A stretch of 64,000 nucleotides of DNA from Brasenia schreberi (taxonomy: Eukaryota; Streptophyta; Magnoliopsida; Nymphaeales; Cabombaceae): assembly GCA_036023115.1 (NCBI GenBank), contig JAYKKT010000080.1, positions 9,375,501 through 9,439,500 on the forward strand. The letters are read 5' to 3'. The notes beneath the pieces are model-generated. The model saw nothing but the letters and a program-made list of their open reading frames with translations, ran no database searches and was not told the DNA's origin. Shown here piece by piece: positions 25,541-33,985 of the stretch. Numbering within the stretch: position 1 is the first letter of the stretch; the number at the start of each line of letters is the position of its first letter. The translations under genes and the position numbers were made by a program.

Positions 25541-26439
25541 AACCCTTCGAAAATGAAAGTATATATATATACTTATGTATTAGGGGCTGATTAGGCCCGT
25601 GTGTGTTCAAAATCGTGCACAACTAAGAGAGTGCACGTGTGTGGGTGTGCCAAGCCACATTATTACAAGCGGGGGGAGACTATGCTCCGTTATTACAACC
25701 CCGTATCAAATTGAATCTCAAGCAAGTATACAACTAAAGACCGAGTTAGGCACTTACTAGTAGCTGGTCCGTAGAGGCCTTACTTGAGTGTGGGCTTGGC
25801 CTTCGCCTTGGGCTGCAAACGGGAGCTCCGCGAGGGTGAGCGACAAAGGGTGCTGGCCGGCTGCAAATGGGGCGCGGGATAGGCGCCTTGAAGATGGCCG
25901 GCTGCAAGTGGGCGTCGCCTTGATGTGGGGAATTAAAGGGGCTGGGCCAAGTGAATATGTAGGGTCACTAAGAGAGTGTAGAGTGTTAGGGAGTATGGAC
26001 CTAAGGGGAGTTTGAGGGAAGGCCGAATGGGAGTCTTAGGGGAATGTGGTGGTAGCGGGCTGCTAGGATGACTAGGTTCGGCTGAGTGAGAAGGGTGGCA
26101 GCAAAGGGGAATGGCTGGTGGTAGGGTGTTGTGGTAGGGTTTAGGTGGCTGAGAGTGGAGAGGGAGTAGAGAAGGTGAGACGAAGTAAAGGGGTACTAAC
26201 CGAATGGAATGAAGATGGCGCTCGGCTTGGAAGAAGCTGGGCAGGTAGTGAGGCTTGGTCGGGAGGTGGTGGAGATGGCGGTGCAAGTGGTGGTGGGATG
26301 GAGGGATGGTGGTGGTGCAGGAGGAGCAGGTGGAGCAGGTTCGGCTGGGCTGGGAAGTGGGGGCTCGGCTGGGCTTGGGGAAGGCGATTAGATAGGAGAA
26401 CCCGCCCCCAAGGGGGGGGGTTTATATAGGGATGGGTAG

Positions 26440-26830
26440 GTCGGTTAGGGCTGGGTTTGGGGTAGTGGTTAGGTGGTTTAGGTAGGGTGGTATGAAGATA
26501 AGGTGGGCTGGAAAGGGTAGGGCCAGATATTTTAAAAACTAGTGGTTTTGGTAGATTGTGGGCTAAGGGTGGTTTAGGGGTTTAGGGCTAGGTTAGGTGG
26601 TTGGGTTTTAGGGTGAGGTTTAGTGAGCTAGGTTAGGTGATTAGGCTAGATTTAGGCTAGGTTTAGGGAAATTAACCTAGGTTTAGGGAAGGATTAGGGA
26701 AGTGGGTTAGGTGATTAGGTTGGGATTAGGCCGGGATTAGGGAAGTGGGTTAGGTGATTAGGCTCAGATTAGGAGTGGATTAGGGTGGTAGGCTAGGATT
26801 AGGTGTTTTGGGTTAGGTTTAGGTGAGGGA
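26440..26830. repeat. Degenerate telomere-like TTAGGG tract in LTR A1
   Basis: The plus strand is a run of GGTTTAGGG, GATTAGGG, GGTTAGGT and GGCTAGG words. The same tract is at 36060-36450 in A2 and 57280-57665 in A3. It is not a true telomere array because spacing and words vary. In LTR orientation it lies downstream of the predicted TATA box, so a transcript would carry CCCTAA-like repeats. Confidence 0.85.
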
Positions 26831-27052
26831 GCTCCCTTTGCATGGCCCATAGACCTTAACCACCTCATGTTGGTGCAGCCCTAGGTTAGGTTTTGGCTAA
26901 TTACAAGCTTAAACCCACTCAATTAGGCTAACCCACATGATTAACCCCAAACTTGACACACAAGTCAAGCTTAATTACAATACTCTTGATATTATCCATC
27001 CCCACTCTCTCTCATGCCCATAATCCCACGTGAATTTCAAGTGAGCCCCACC

Positions 27053-27185
27053 TCCATTTATGAGAAGGTGATGTGGGCCATGGATATGGATATTGGATTG
27101 GATTTTTGAATCCAAATCCAAATCCAAGTCCATACATGGGTTTGGATTGGGATCTGGATATATATGGTCCAGATCCAATCCAAAC
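27053..27185 (-). promoter_or_regulatory. Predicted core promoter of LTR A1 with GGAT/ATCC tract
   Basis: On the minus strand a tract of ATCCAAATCCAA-type words (27080-27185) leads directly into TCATAAATGGAGG (27053-27063), at the same place as the clear TATA boxes of families D and G. A second TATA-like site, CTATATAAAC, lies at 26420-26429. Which one is used cannot be told. Confidence 0.45.
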
Positions 27186-27666
27186 TGAACTCTGACTCCT
27201 TCGAGCTGGGTTCGAAACGGACGATTTGTGCGGGGCCTGACAGCATCAGTACTCCGTCTGCGTTGGGTCTTCGCCAACATGGTCGTCCGCCTCCGTTTCT
27301 ACCTTCCGGAGATGACTTCAAATGACATTTTGATAAGAACAGAGTCTTGGACGTTCGAGATCCTGGGGGTATGGATGTGATACAAGAGTTGTTGTGCCGG
27401 GCTTGACATGTGCTCCGGTTCCAGGCTCTTCTTAGCTCTCCTGGTCCTGTCTTGATCGGGCCAAGCCGCTTCGGAGTTTCAAAACATGTTTTAAAAAGGT
27501 TTTAAAAGCCATATTGTATGTTTTCAAAATATAGAGTTCAAAACATATGTACAGGGTTGTCTGGAAGGCTCCTGGGTTTCCATACTCAAAATAGCCCTTT
27601 GGGGCTGCTTTTACAAAACCAGATGAATTTGAGAAATTCGTGGGATTTCGGGGTGTTTACAGAAGA

Positions 27667-27930
27667 TAATAAGAGTTACGTAGGCTTGTGAAAGCTTATA
27701 CGTTTTTGAAGCAGAATGATGTGTGGTTTGGGTTTAACCACCTCTTCAACTAGTAGCAGGCATAATTAATTCGAATAGTTGAAGAGCATCTCAATGGAAG
27801 CACCAATGATGCATTCTCATTCAACAAATGCTTCTACCAATTTTGAATGAGTTGAGGCACTATTCAAGTATTGTTGTTCTATGGGTGATCTTGTTCACTT
27901 GCCACAGTCAAAACTAATTAGGCCTATGAA
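27667..27930 (-). mobile_element. Gypsy leader and LTR-end fragment, left arm of an inverted repeat
   Basis: This continues the leader of the minus-strand gag split by A1. Its text (CTCTTCAACT, AATGGAAGCACCAATGATGC) is the reverse complement of 29300-29560. The match ends near 27930 at TTGCCACAGTCAAAACTAAT. Confidence 0.65.
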
Positions 27931-28500
27931 CCTGGTAATTACTACTAAACCCAAGCTAGACAAGTTTAGATGAGATAAGGGGAAGAGAGATACTTCCAAA
28001 CAATAAAATGCCTCCAAACATAACTACAATTTGTTTTATTCTAATAGCTTAAATAGAGATTACATAACGGTAATGACATGCATTAAAACAAGTTAAAAAT
28101 AATACGTAGGAATTAACACTACATGGTTATCCTACAAGCTAAGGGAAATGAGCCTGATTTAATGGTCAACCAACTTAATGAGCATAGTAATCATCTGGTA
28201 TTGGTTTGGATAATCATTTATGAAATTTTCCTGAGTTGGATCTGTTATTACTTGACTTGTCTTGGATTTAGATTGTGTTATTGGTCCCGGGGTTCGACTT
28301 GGATGGATTATGTCCTCAACATTACATTAATTCATAGATATTTATATATACATATCTTGTTCTTGAAATGTGAGCTTATTAAAGCTTGATTCTGAGGCAT
28401 TTTTCAGTTTTCTGTTTTTTTCAGCCTTGATGTCTGCATCGCTGATCCCGGGGTTTGATTTGGTTTGGATACACCTTTGTAAAGAACGGTTTTCTCAACA
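27931..28500. other. Unassigned DNA in the loop between inverted Gypsy arms
   Basis: AT-rich, with a plus-strand open frame at 28123-28389 that has no recognisable domain. GATCCCGGGGTTTGATTTGG at 28445-28465 resembles GGTCCCGGGGTTCGACTTGG at 28282-28301, suggesting a small internal duplication. No gene is supported. Confidence 0.35.
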
Positions 28501-28743
28501 GTGATATTTCAAGCTAAAGCCAAAAGTATATGGTCCTTTCAAAGTTTTCACTAAGATCAATAAAAATGCCTACACCATTAATCATCCTAAGAATTATAAA
28601 GTGTCACTTACTTTCAACATCAGAGAACTAACTCTTTATGTGCAAGATTCTGAAGATCAAAATGTCCTTCTCCAATCCAACGAGAATGATGTAAACATCA
28701 GTCCAAATTCATCAACAGTCGACCACACACCAGGTCCATGACA
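28500..28743 (+). pseudogene. Gypsy integrase C-terminal (GPY/F) fragment
   Basis: One plus-strand frame reads KPKVYGPFKVFTKINKNAY, then YKVSLTFNIRELTLYVQD, ending in a stop after DHTPGP. This is the GPY/F module at the integrase C-terminus of many plant Ty3/Gypsy elements (Y-GPF...KINxNAY...FN...L). No catalytic core precedes it. It sits just upstream of an LTR and gag in the same orientation, so it may belong to a neighbouring copy of the same family. Confidence 0.75.
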
Positions 28744-28929
28744 AGACAAATTTCTTAATTCATCCAATTGATTCAAAAATATGTTAATAAGAACATCTCC
28801 ATTATAAGTGGTTGGAATCCCACTACAAAAGTTTCAAAAACGTTCTCACTCTTGAGGAACCACAAGCTTTAAATGTTGAAAACTATCAAATTGCAAAATT
28901 AATTCATGATGGTGTTTTCTAGGATAATT

Positions 28930-29440
28930 ATAGTAAGAATTCATCCAACACCATGGGAAATGTGGAAACAGTCTAGGAAACTAGTTTTTGTGTTTTAATG
29001 CTTGGAAAAATAGAATGTTGCATTTATCACCCAAAGAACCTGCATCCTTAGTTAATTGTTCCATAAAAACTTGTGTTTTGTGTTCTAAATGCCTAGAAAA
29101 AAAGAATTGTTGCATATACCACTTTGAGAACTTGTGACATGAGTTAATTGTTACATGGGAACTTGTGTTTTGATTTATTTCTGTATGACTAGCTTTGGGG
29201 CCCTTGTCCAAGCTTAAATAGATCTCTTGATGGAACGAAGAATATAACATCCATTTTTTTACGAATTTTGTATTCTCTTATCTAATTTAGTTTAGAATTT
29301 GTGGTGAGATAGATTTTTTAGTTCTCTCTTATCAGTTTCAACTGTGGCGAGTGAACAAGAATCACCCATAAACCAATAGTACATGAATAGTATCTCGGCT
29401 CATTTAGAATTGGTGGAAGCATTTGCGGAATGGGAATGCA
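28930..29440 (+). mobile_element. Probable LTR of the second Gypsy family
   Basis: This stretch lies between the GPY/F fragment and the gag leader. It holds two copies of a ~95-bp block (about 28983-29080 and 29081-29172; shared GTTAATTGTTCCATAAAAAC-like text) and a TATA-like CTTAAATAGATC near 29214. The right end is placed just before ATTGGTGCTTTCATTGAGA, which I take as the primer-binding region. The left end is not fixed: from 28744 the sequence is unassigned. Confidence 0.5.
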
Positions 29441-30040
29441 TCATTGGTGCTTTCATTGAGATACTCTTCGATCATTCGAGTTAATCACGCTTGCTACTAG
29501 CTGAAGTGGTGGTTCAGCCCAAACCACACATCATTCTTCTTCAAAAATGTGTAAGCTCTCTCAAGTCTTCATAACTCTTATAATCATCCCAAACCATGAC
29601 AAGCCACAAAAGCACCTCTAACCAAAATTCTAGTGAACAAGCTCCTAACTTCCCGAGAGACATGTCTTTTGACCAAGCTATAATTGTATGATTAGAAAGA
29701 TAACAAGAATAAATGATAGGTCAACTCCAATTTTTGGTTAGGGCCATGGAATGACTTTTATCACCACGTACTCCACACCGTTCCAACCTAGGAGGCTCCT
29801 ATTCACGTTCACATGACCAAGAATCCGAGGACGAAGACATGACACCTCCCCCAGATCTCACACAATGAACTATAGGGATCGAAATGAGTACTATCCCAAA
29901 ATTAAAATCCCACTATTTAAAAGAACGAGGTTCCACAAGAGTTCTTAGAATGGGTTCAGCACGTGGATAAAATATTTGAATATTTTGATTACTATGAGCA
30001 ACTAAATATCATCTTGGAGTCCTCAAATTTATGAATTTAC
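29330..30040 (+). pseudogene. Gypsy leader and gag fragment, right arm of the inverted repeat
   Basis: The leader (29440-29595) and gag start (ATG at 29596, MTSHKSTSNQNSSEQAPNF) are the inverted partner of 23900-24425 plus 27667-27930. The frame stops after about 30 codons (AIIV then stop), but gag-like text continues in other frames, for example EWVQHVDKIFEYFDYYEQ at 29950-30005. It ends where an RTE fragment begins. Inactive. Confidence 0.72.
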
Positions 30041-30079
30041 ATATTATGCTACATAAGAGAGGAAGAGATGATTTGAAAA

Positions 30080-30395
30080 TAAATATTGATGAAACACATA
30101 ATGGTTAAATATGAGGTTATTAGAAACAAATTAGGAGTGGTACCAATAAAGGATAAAATGAGAATATTGTTTAAGATGGTTTGGATATATATAGAAAGAA
30201 GATCAAAAGAAGAACGAGTAAAAAGGTATGAAAAAATTAGATTTTGAAAGTATTAAAAGAGGTAGAGGACGACTACAAAAGTGTTGGAAAGAAACAATAA
30301 ACAATGATCTACCTTAGTGAGTTAACTAAAACAAAGAATCCAGGTAGCCGACCCCGTCTAGTATGGGAAAAGGTTTAGTTGTTGTGGAAATATGT
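30080..30395 (+). mobile_element. RTE LINE 3'-end fragment with tail
   Basis: Plus-strand text matches the C-terminal block of the LINE at 1007-1216 (EVIRNKLGV, then RRSKEERVKR) and continues into the 3' end, with CAGGTAGCCGACCCCGTCTA and AGGTTTAGTTGTTGTGG, the TTG-rich tail of plant RTE elements. It is 5'-truncated, as expected for LINE insertions. Confidence 0.8.
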
Positions 30396-30587
30396 CGATG
30401 AAAGAATGAATGTTGGTAGTGCATGAGCATATATGTTGTTGAACATATACTGCAACTCGTTTTCTTGCGGGACTTGAGGACTATTCGAAATGGTGTTGAA
30501 TTACAACCGTCTCGTTCGCATCACGTTGTCACGGGTCTATCCTGTTGTTCTTCTTTTCTATCGCGTTGTCTGCGTTGAGATTTCTCC
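30396..30587 (+). other. Likely GatC 5' flank
   Basis: Composition turns richer in GC from about 30480 to the ATG at 30588. This is consistent with promoter and 5' UTR of the GatC exon. No TATA box is certain. Confidence 0.4.
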
Positions 30588-31416
30588 ATGGCAGCACGGA
30601 TGACGCTTCTAGCCTTCTCTTTCAATGCAACTATGCGTTTCGGCTCTCCGGTTTCCGGTGGTCGCGCGAGGTCAGTCTTGGTGAAGTCTTCGACCATCGA
30701 ACTTCCGGACGTCCCTAAACTAGCGGAGAGTGCCAGAATCGCGCAACTCCCCAAGAGGTAACGCTACTTCGCGTTTCTATTCTTATGGCATTCCCTTAAT
30801 CGTAGGGTTCTTCTACAACCCCGTTCCATCTTTTAGTTCACTAGGAACGCCGGACGATTATGTGAACGAAATTTAGGCCACCTTCTGCGCAACCACGAAG
30901 CGTGATGGACATGCATCTCTGAACCTCCTGGTCGCCTGTCTCCACGTTTTCGTAAGATGGGTGCCATTCTCATCTTGGGAAGTATTAAAATGAGTGGTTT
31001 TTGTGCTGGGAGTGCATGGTTTCATGCACCACGGCAGCATAGTAAATGTCACACTTGTTTCTGAATCGCCATAGTTAATGAACGGGATCCACCACTTGGG
31101 CCATATTCTCTGCCTACTGCGTTTGCAGGAGTGGGACTACGTTAATCACAATAAAGAAGCTAACGGTTTATTGTACTTCTCAGAATTACTGTTTTTCCTC
31201 ATTCAAGTGCAATTTGGTTCCTGCATTCGCAGAATGTTTAGTGACACTTCTTTTTGTCCATAGGAGTTTCCCTTTCTTTTTCCTCTTCTAATTTTTTCTT
31301 TTGGTTTAGTCCATCCTATTTTCTCCAATTTGATTTATTCTTATTGCTTTTCTGATTTCTCTATGTTGTTTGCAGATTGAAGAATTCACCCCCGCAATTG
31401 GAAAAGTTGTAGAATG
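30588..31416 (+). pseudogene. GATC: Aspartyl/glutamyl-tRNA amidotransferase subunit C, 5' exons only
   Basis: GatC is the small subunit of the organellar GatCAB complex that turns Glu-tRNA(Gln) into Gln-tRNA(Gln). Exon 1 (30588-30757) encodes a targeting-peptide-like N-terminus rich in Arg, Ser and Thr (MAARMTLLAFSFNATMRFGS), then IELPDVPKLAESARIA, which matches the start of plant GatC. Exon 2 (31376-31416) encodes IEEFTPAIGKVVEW, the next conserved block. A TTTGCAG acceptor precedes exon 2, and GT follows both exons. The frames do not join: the donor text reads CCCAAGAGGTAACG, one base short of joining in frame, which looks like a single-base deletion next to the splice site. The remaining exons (the usual GQLQ and C-terminal parts; full length is about 150 residues) were not found before the transposons that follow. 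A true gene with a sequencing error and a very distant third exon is the alternative. The opposite-strand open frame at 30521-30754 is a shadow. Confidence 0.72.
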
Positions 31417-31679
31417 GTACTTTTTTTGTGTGTCCAGAGTAAAGAAACATAGTAACCGTCTTCTCAACTTTGCAAGATGCTTCCACGGGAGAACCTTCAA
31501 AATGTGCGCAGAATTCTTTCATACGTAATGAAAATGATACTAGAAGGAATATATCATAGTGCATTGTATTCTTCACGTGCCTAATCATCCTTAGAAGCAA
31601 CTGCCACATATACTCAAATAGGTTTACTCATAAACCCAATCGGTACATGAACAAAAATATGCATTGAGTATAGATAACA
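31417..31679. other. Unassigned, possibly GatC intron sequence
   Basis: AT-rich DNA after the second GatC exon. No further GatC block is readable on either strand, and no transposon family is recognisable until 31680. Confidence 0.35.
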
Positions 31680-31960
31680 TTTAGAACCATAAAAGATAGC
31701 CGATCTAATTGCTGATATTTACCTTTCAACTTTAATGGTTCTTGAGAATGCCTGATACACCCCTCTATTTTAACCAACCTCCATTAATTTTATGCATTAC
31801 ATCTCTATCAATTTTTTTATCACTCTATTGACCCTAAGTATTTAAAACTATCCTTACAAGAGATTTAATGTGTCAATCTTAATTTTCATATCATTTGATG
31901 TAACCAGATGTAGCTAACCCCATCTAGTATGAGAAAAGGCTTAGTTGCTGTTGAAATAAA
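31680..31960 (-). mobile_element. Rearranged RTE LINE fragment
   Basis: From 31680 to about 31915 the plus strand follows 1211-1460 of the first LINE (for example TTTACCTTTCAACTTTAATGG), so it is a minus-strand RT fragment. At about 31915-31955 it changes to TAACCCCATCTAGTATGAGA and GGCTTAGTTGCTGTTG, the plus-strand RTE 3' tail. Two opposite pieces are therefore fused. Confidence 0.65.
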
Positions 31961-31964
31961 CTAG

Positions 31965-32228
31965 CAATTAATATCAAAACATGAAAAACTTAAGATTCGG
32001 CATATTGGAGACATCCCATCCAATCTGCTTTATACATGGAAGACAACGCCCACAGTTGACTGCCTCTTTCCTCTTCCTTCTCTAAACTAAACATAACCCT
32101 AATCTCTTATTTATAATCACAATCTAACTTGAATGACTAATTTACCCCTATTACTAATTAAGTATTACTAATAAGACATAAACAAATCATAACGTGTCCA
32201 CTTTGGGACCTGATTCCAATCTCTAACA
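31965..32228 (-). mobile_element. Copia-1 3' LTR (approximate left end)
   Basis: On the minus strand a purine tract (AGGAGGAG) leads into TGTTAGAGATTGG at 32228. The far end is not fixed; it should lie near 31965, after the RTE tail. Stretches such as TTATTTATAATCACAATC suit a short Copia LTR. Confidence 0.6.
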
Positions 32229-32620
32229 CTCCTCCTGAAGCCTAGTAAAAGATATTGAGAACACCCCAACTTTGACAAATTGTCTCTAAGTTGTCTGCTG
32301 GTAATAGCTTTGGTAAGAAAGTCAGCCCTTTGTTTTTCTGATTTGACATACTCCAGTTTGAATTTCCTGTTAGAAATCTTCTCCCGAATGAAGTGACAAT
32401 CAATCTCTATATGTTTAGTTCTTTCGTGATAGACTGGATTGAAAGTCATCTTAATAGTTACACTATTGTGACAATATAGAGGTATAGGCTCTGTAGAATG
32501 AAAACCCAACTCACATATTAAGGAAGAAACCCACTTTCCTTCACACATAACTTGGGCTACAACTCTGTATTATGCTTCTGTTATAGATCGAGCAACTGTA
32601 AATATTTGTTGATAATCGAA
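32229..32620 (-). pseudogene. Copia-1 RNase H fragment
   Basis: The minus strand reads IFTVARSITEA, a stop, then YRVVAQVMCEGKWVSSLI, then YHERTKHIEIDCHFIREKI and KRADFLTKAI, the RNase H end of a Ty1/Copia polyprotein (KHIEIDxHFIRE and ADxLTK are hallmark strings). It is followed by a polypurine tract and LTR. Upstream it is cut by the LTR of Copia-2. Confidence 0.85.
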
Positions 32621-32649
32621 GGTTGAATCGCCCAAGTTGCAATTCGTCA

Positions 32650-32957
32650 AAGCACCAAGATATTAAAGCATCCGAATATGGATGTCACATGCCAAGAACA
32701 CAACAAGAGTGAAGAACAAGAGAGTCAAACCACAAACAAAAGTTGTGCTAAACAACATACTTTATTGATAAGAGAGTGCAGTACATATAGAGGGATTTAC
32801 ACATCAATGAGAGAGGAAGAGGGACAGCCAAAGGGGGCAGCTGCAAGTGTTGGTCAGGCTTGGCCAGCACTTAGCCGTTGAATTCCAATGGCTACTTGCT
32901 GGCTAGGAAACTAGCCATTGGACAATGCCTCCAACAACTTATCTATTACATTTAACA
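32650..32957 (-). mobile_element. Copia-2 3' LTR
   Basis: On the minus strand GTTTGAGGGGGG (polypurine tract) leads into TGTTAAATGTAATAG at 32957. The other end is near 32650 but was not pinned. About 300 bp suits Copia. Copia-2 appears to have inserted into Copia-1. Confidence 0.68.
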
Positions 32958-33985
32958 CCCCCCCTCAAACTTACGGTGTATATATCAAAAGTTTATCCAA
33001 TAAGAAATGAAAGTGAGTGGCCGAGAGAGATTTGGTGAAGAAATCAGCTAGTTGCATCTCTGATGTAACATAACACAAAGTTATCTTCTTTTCTAAGCAT
33101 TCTTCATGAACAAAATGACAATCAATCTCAATATCTTTCGTCCGCTCATCAAAAGTGTTGTTGGAAGCAATGTACATGGCGTTTTTATTGTCATAATACA
33201 TAGTGACAGGTTTTTTAGAAGTAACGCCCATATCGCTTAGAACAACTATAATCTAAGAAATCTCCATAGTAGTAGTAGTTATTGCTCGATATTCTACTTG
33301 GGTTGAAGAGAGTGACACCTTATGTTGCTTCTTGTACTTCAAAAAGATTAGTGATTCACCTAAAAAAGCACAAAAAACAATTATAGAGTGTCTTTTGTTA
33401 ACATCTTCATTCCAGTCAGCATCCGTATACACAGATAAATCAAAAGATGAAGAAGTTAAAAGAACTCCTTTGTTTGTAGAGTTTTTTACATATCAAATAA
33501 TGCTCATAACAACACTCATATGAACAGAGATAGGTGCTTGTTGAAATTGACTAGCTGTATGAACTGGATGAGAAATGTCAGGATGAGTAATAGTGAGATA
33601 GGTAAGGGCACCTATAAGTTGTTTGTAGGGGGTTATCTAATATTTCTCGATCAGTTGATTTTAACTTAGTACCAAGAACTTCGAGAGTATTCACTGTTTT
33701 GTTGTATGTGATATCGGATATTTCAATTATATCATTTACAAATTTAGTGTGAGACATAAAGTAACCACAATTGTTTCTAGTAATTTCAATACCTAAAAAA
33801 TAGTTAAGAAGGCCTAAGTCTTTCATGTCAAACTCTTGATGAAGGTTATGTTTAACATCTTCAATCCTTGCTTCATCACTCCTAATGATGATCATATCAT
33901 CCACATATAAGAGCAAAATAACAATATTTGGATCTGTCTTTCATACAAACAAAGAAGTATCAGTATAACAAGATATAAAATTATG
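32958..33985 (-). pseudogene. Copia-2 reverse transcriptase (second half) and RNase H
   Basis: On the minus strand, 33578-33916 encodes LLYVDDMIII with the catalytic YVDD, followed by DMKDLGLLNYFLGIEI, the typical Copia RT end. After frame breaks, 32971-33231 encodes TMYYDNKNAMYIASN, ERTKDIEIDCHFVHE and LADFFTKSL of RNase H. The upstream half of RT continues at 37282 beyond solo LTR A2. In-frame stops and frame shifts make it inactive. Confidence 0.88.

Larger units (their letters stand above)
24438..27661 (-). mobile_element. Solo LTR A1 (Tat-type), 3224 bp, TSD GAAGA
   Basis: The LTR begins TGTAGACGCG and ends GTGTTTACA, with the 5-bp duplication GAAGA at 24433-24437 and 27662-27666. No internal region accompanies it, so it is a solo LTR left by recombination. 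Orientation is minus, by comparison with A3, which is the 3' LTR of element I. Modules in plus-strand order: the PBS-like site (mutated, about 24525), three 14-bp GAAGGGAAATAACC-type repeats at 24953-24990, five ~110-bp repeats at 25010-25540, a GC-rich part at 25780-26400, a degenerate TTAGGG tract at 26440-26830, and the GGAT tract at 27080-27185. Open frames inside it on both strands are chance. Confidence 0.95.

Noticed and set aside
26440..26830. A true telomere or chromosome end
   Set aside because: The words are irregular and the same tract recurs inside three LTRs with defined ends.
30521..30754. 77-codon minus-strand frame with a charged C-terminal part
   Set aside because: The plus strand of the same DNA encodes the GatC N-terminus with a proper splice donor, so this is a shadow.
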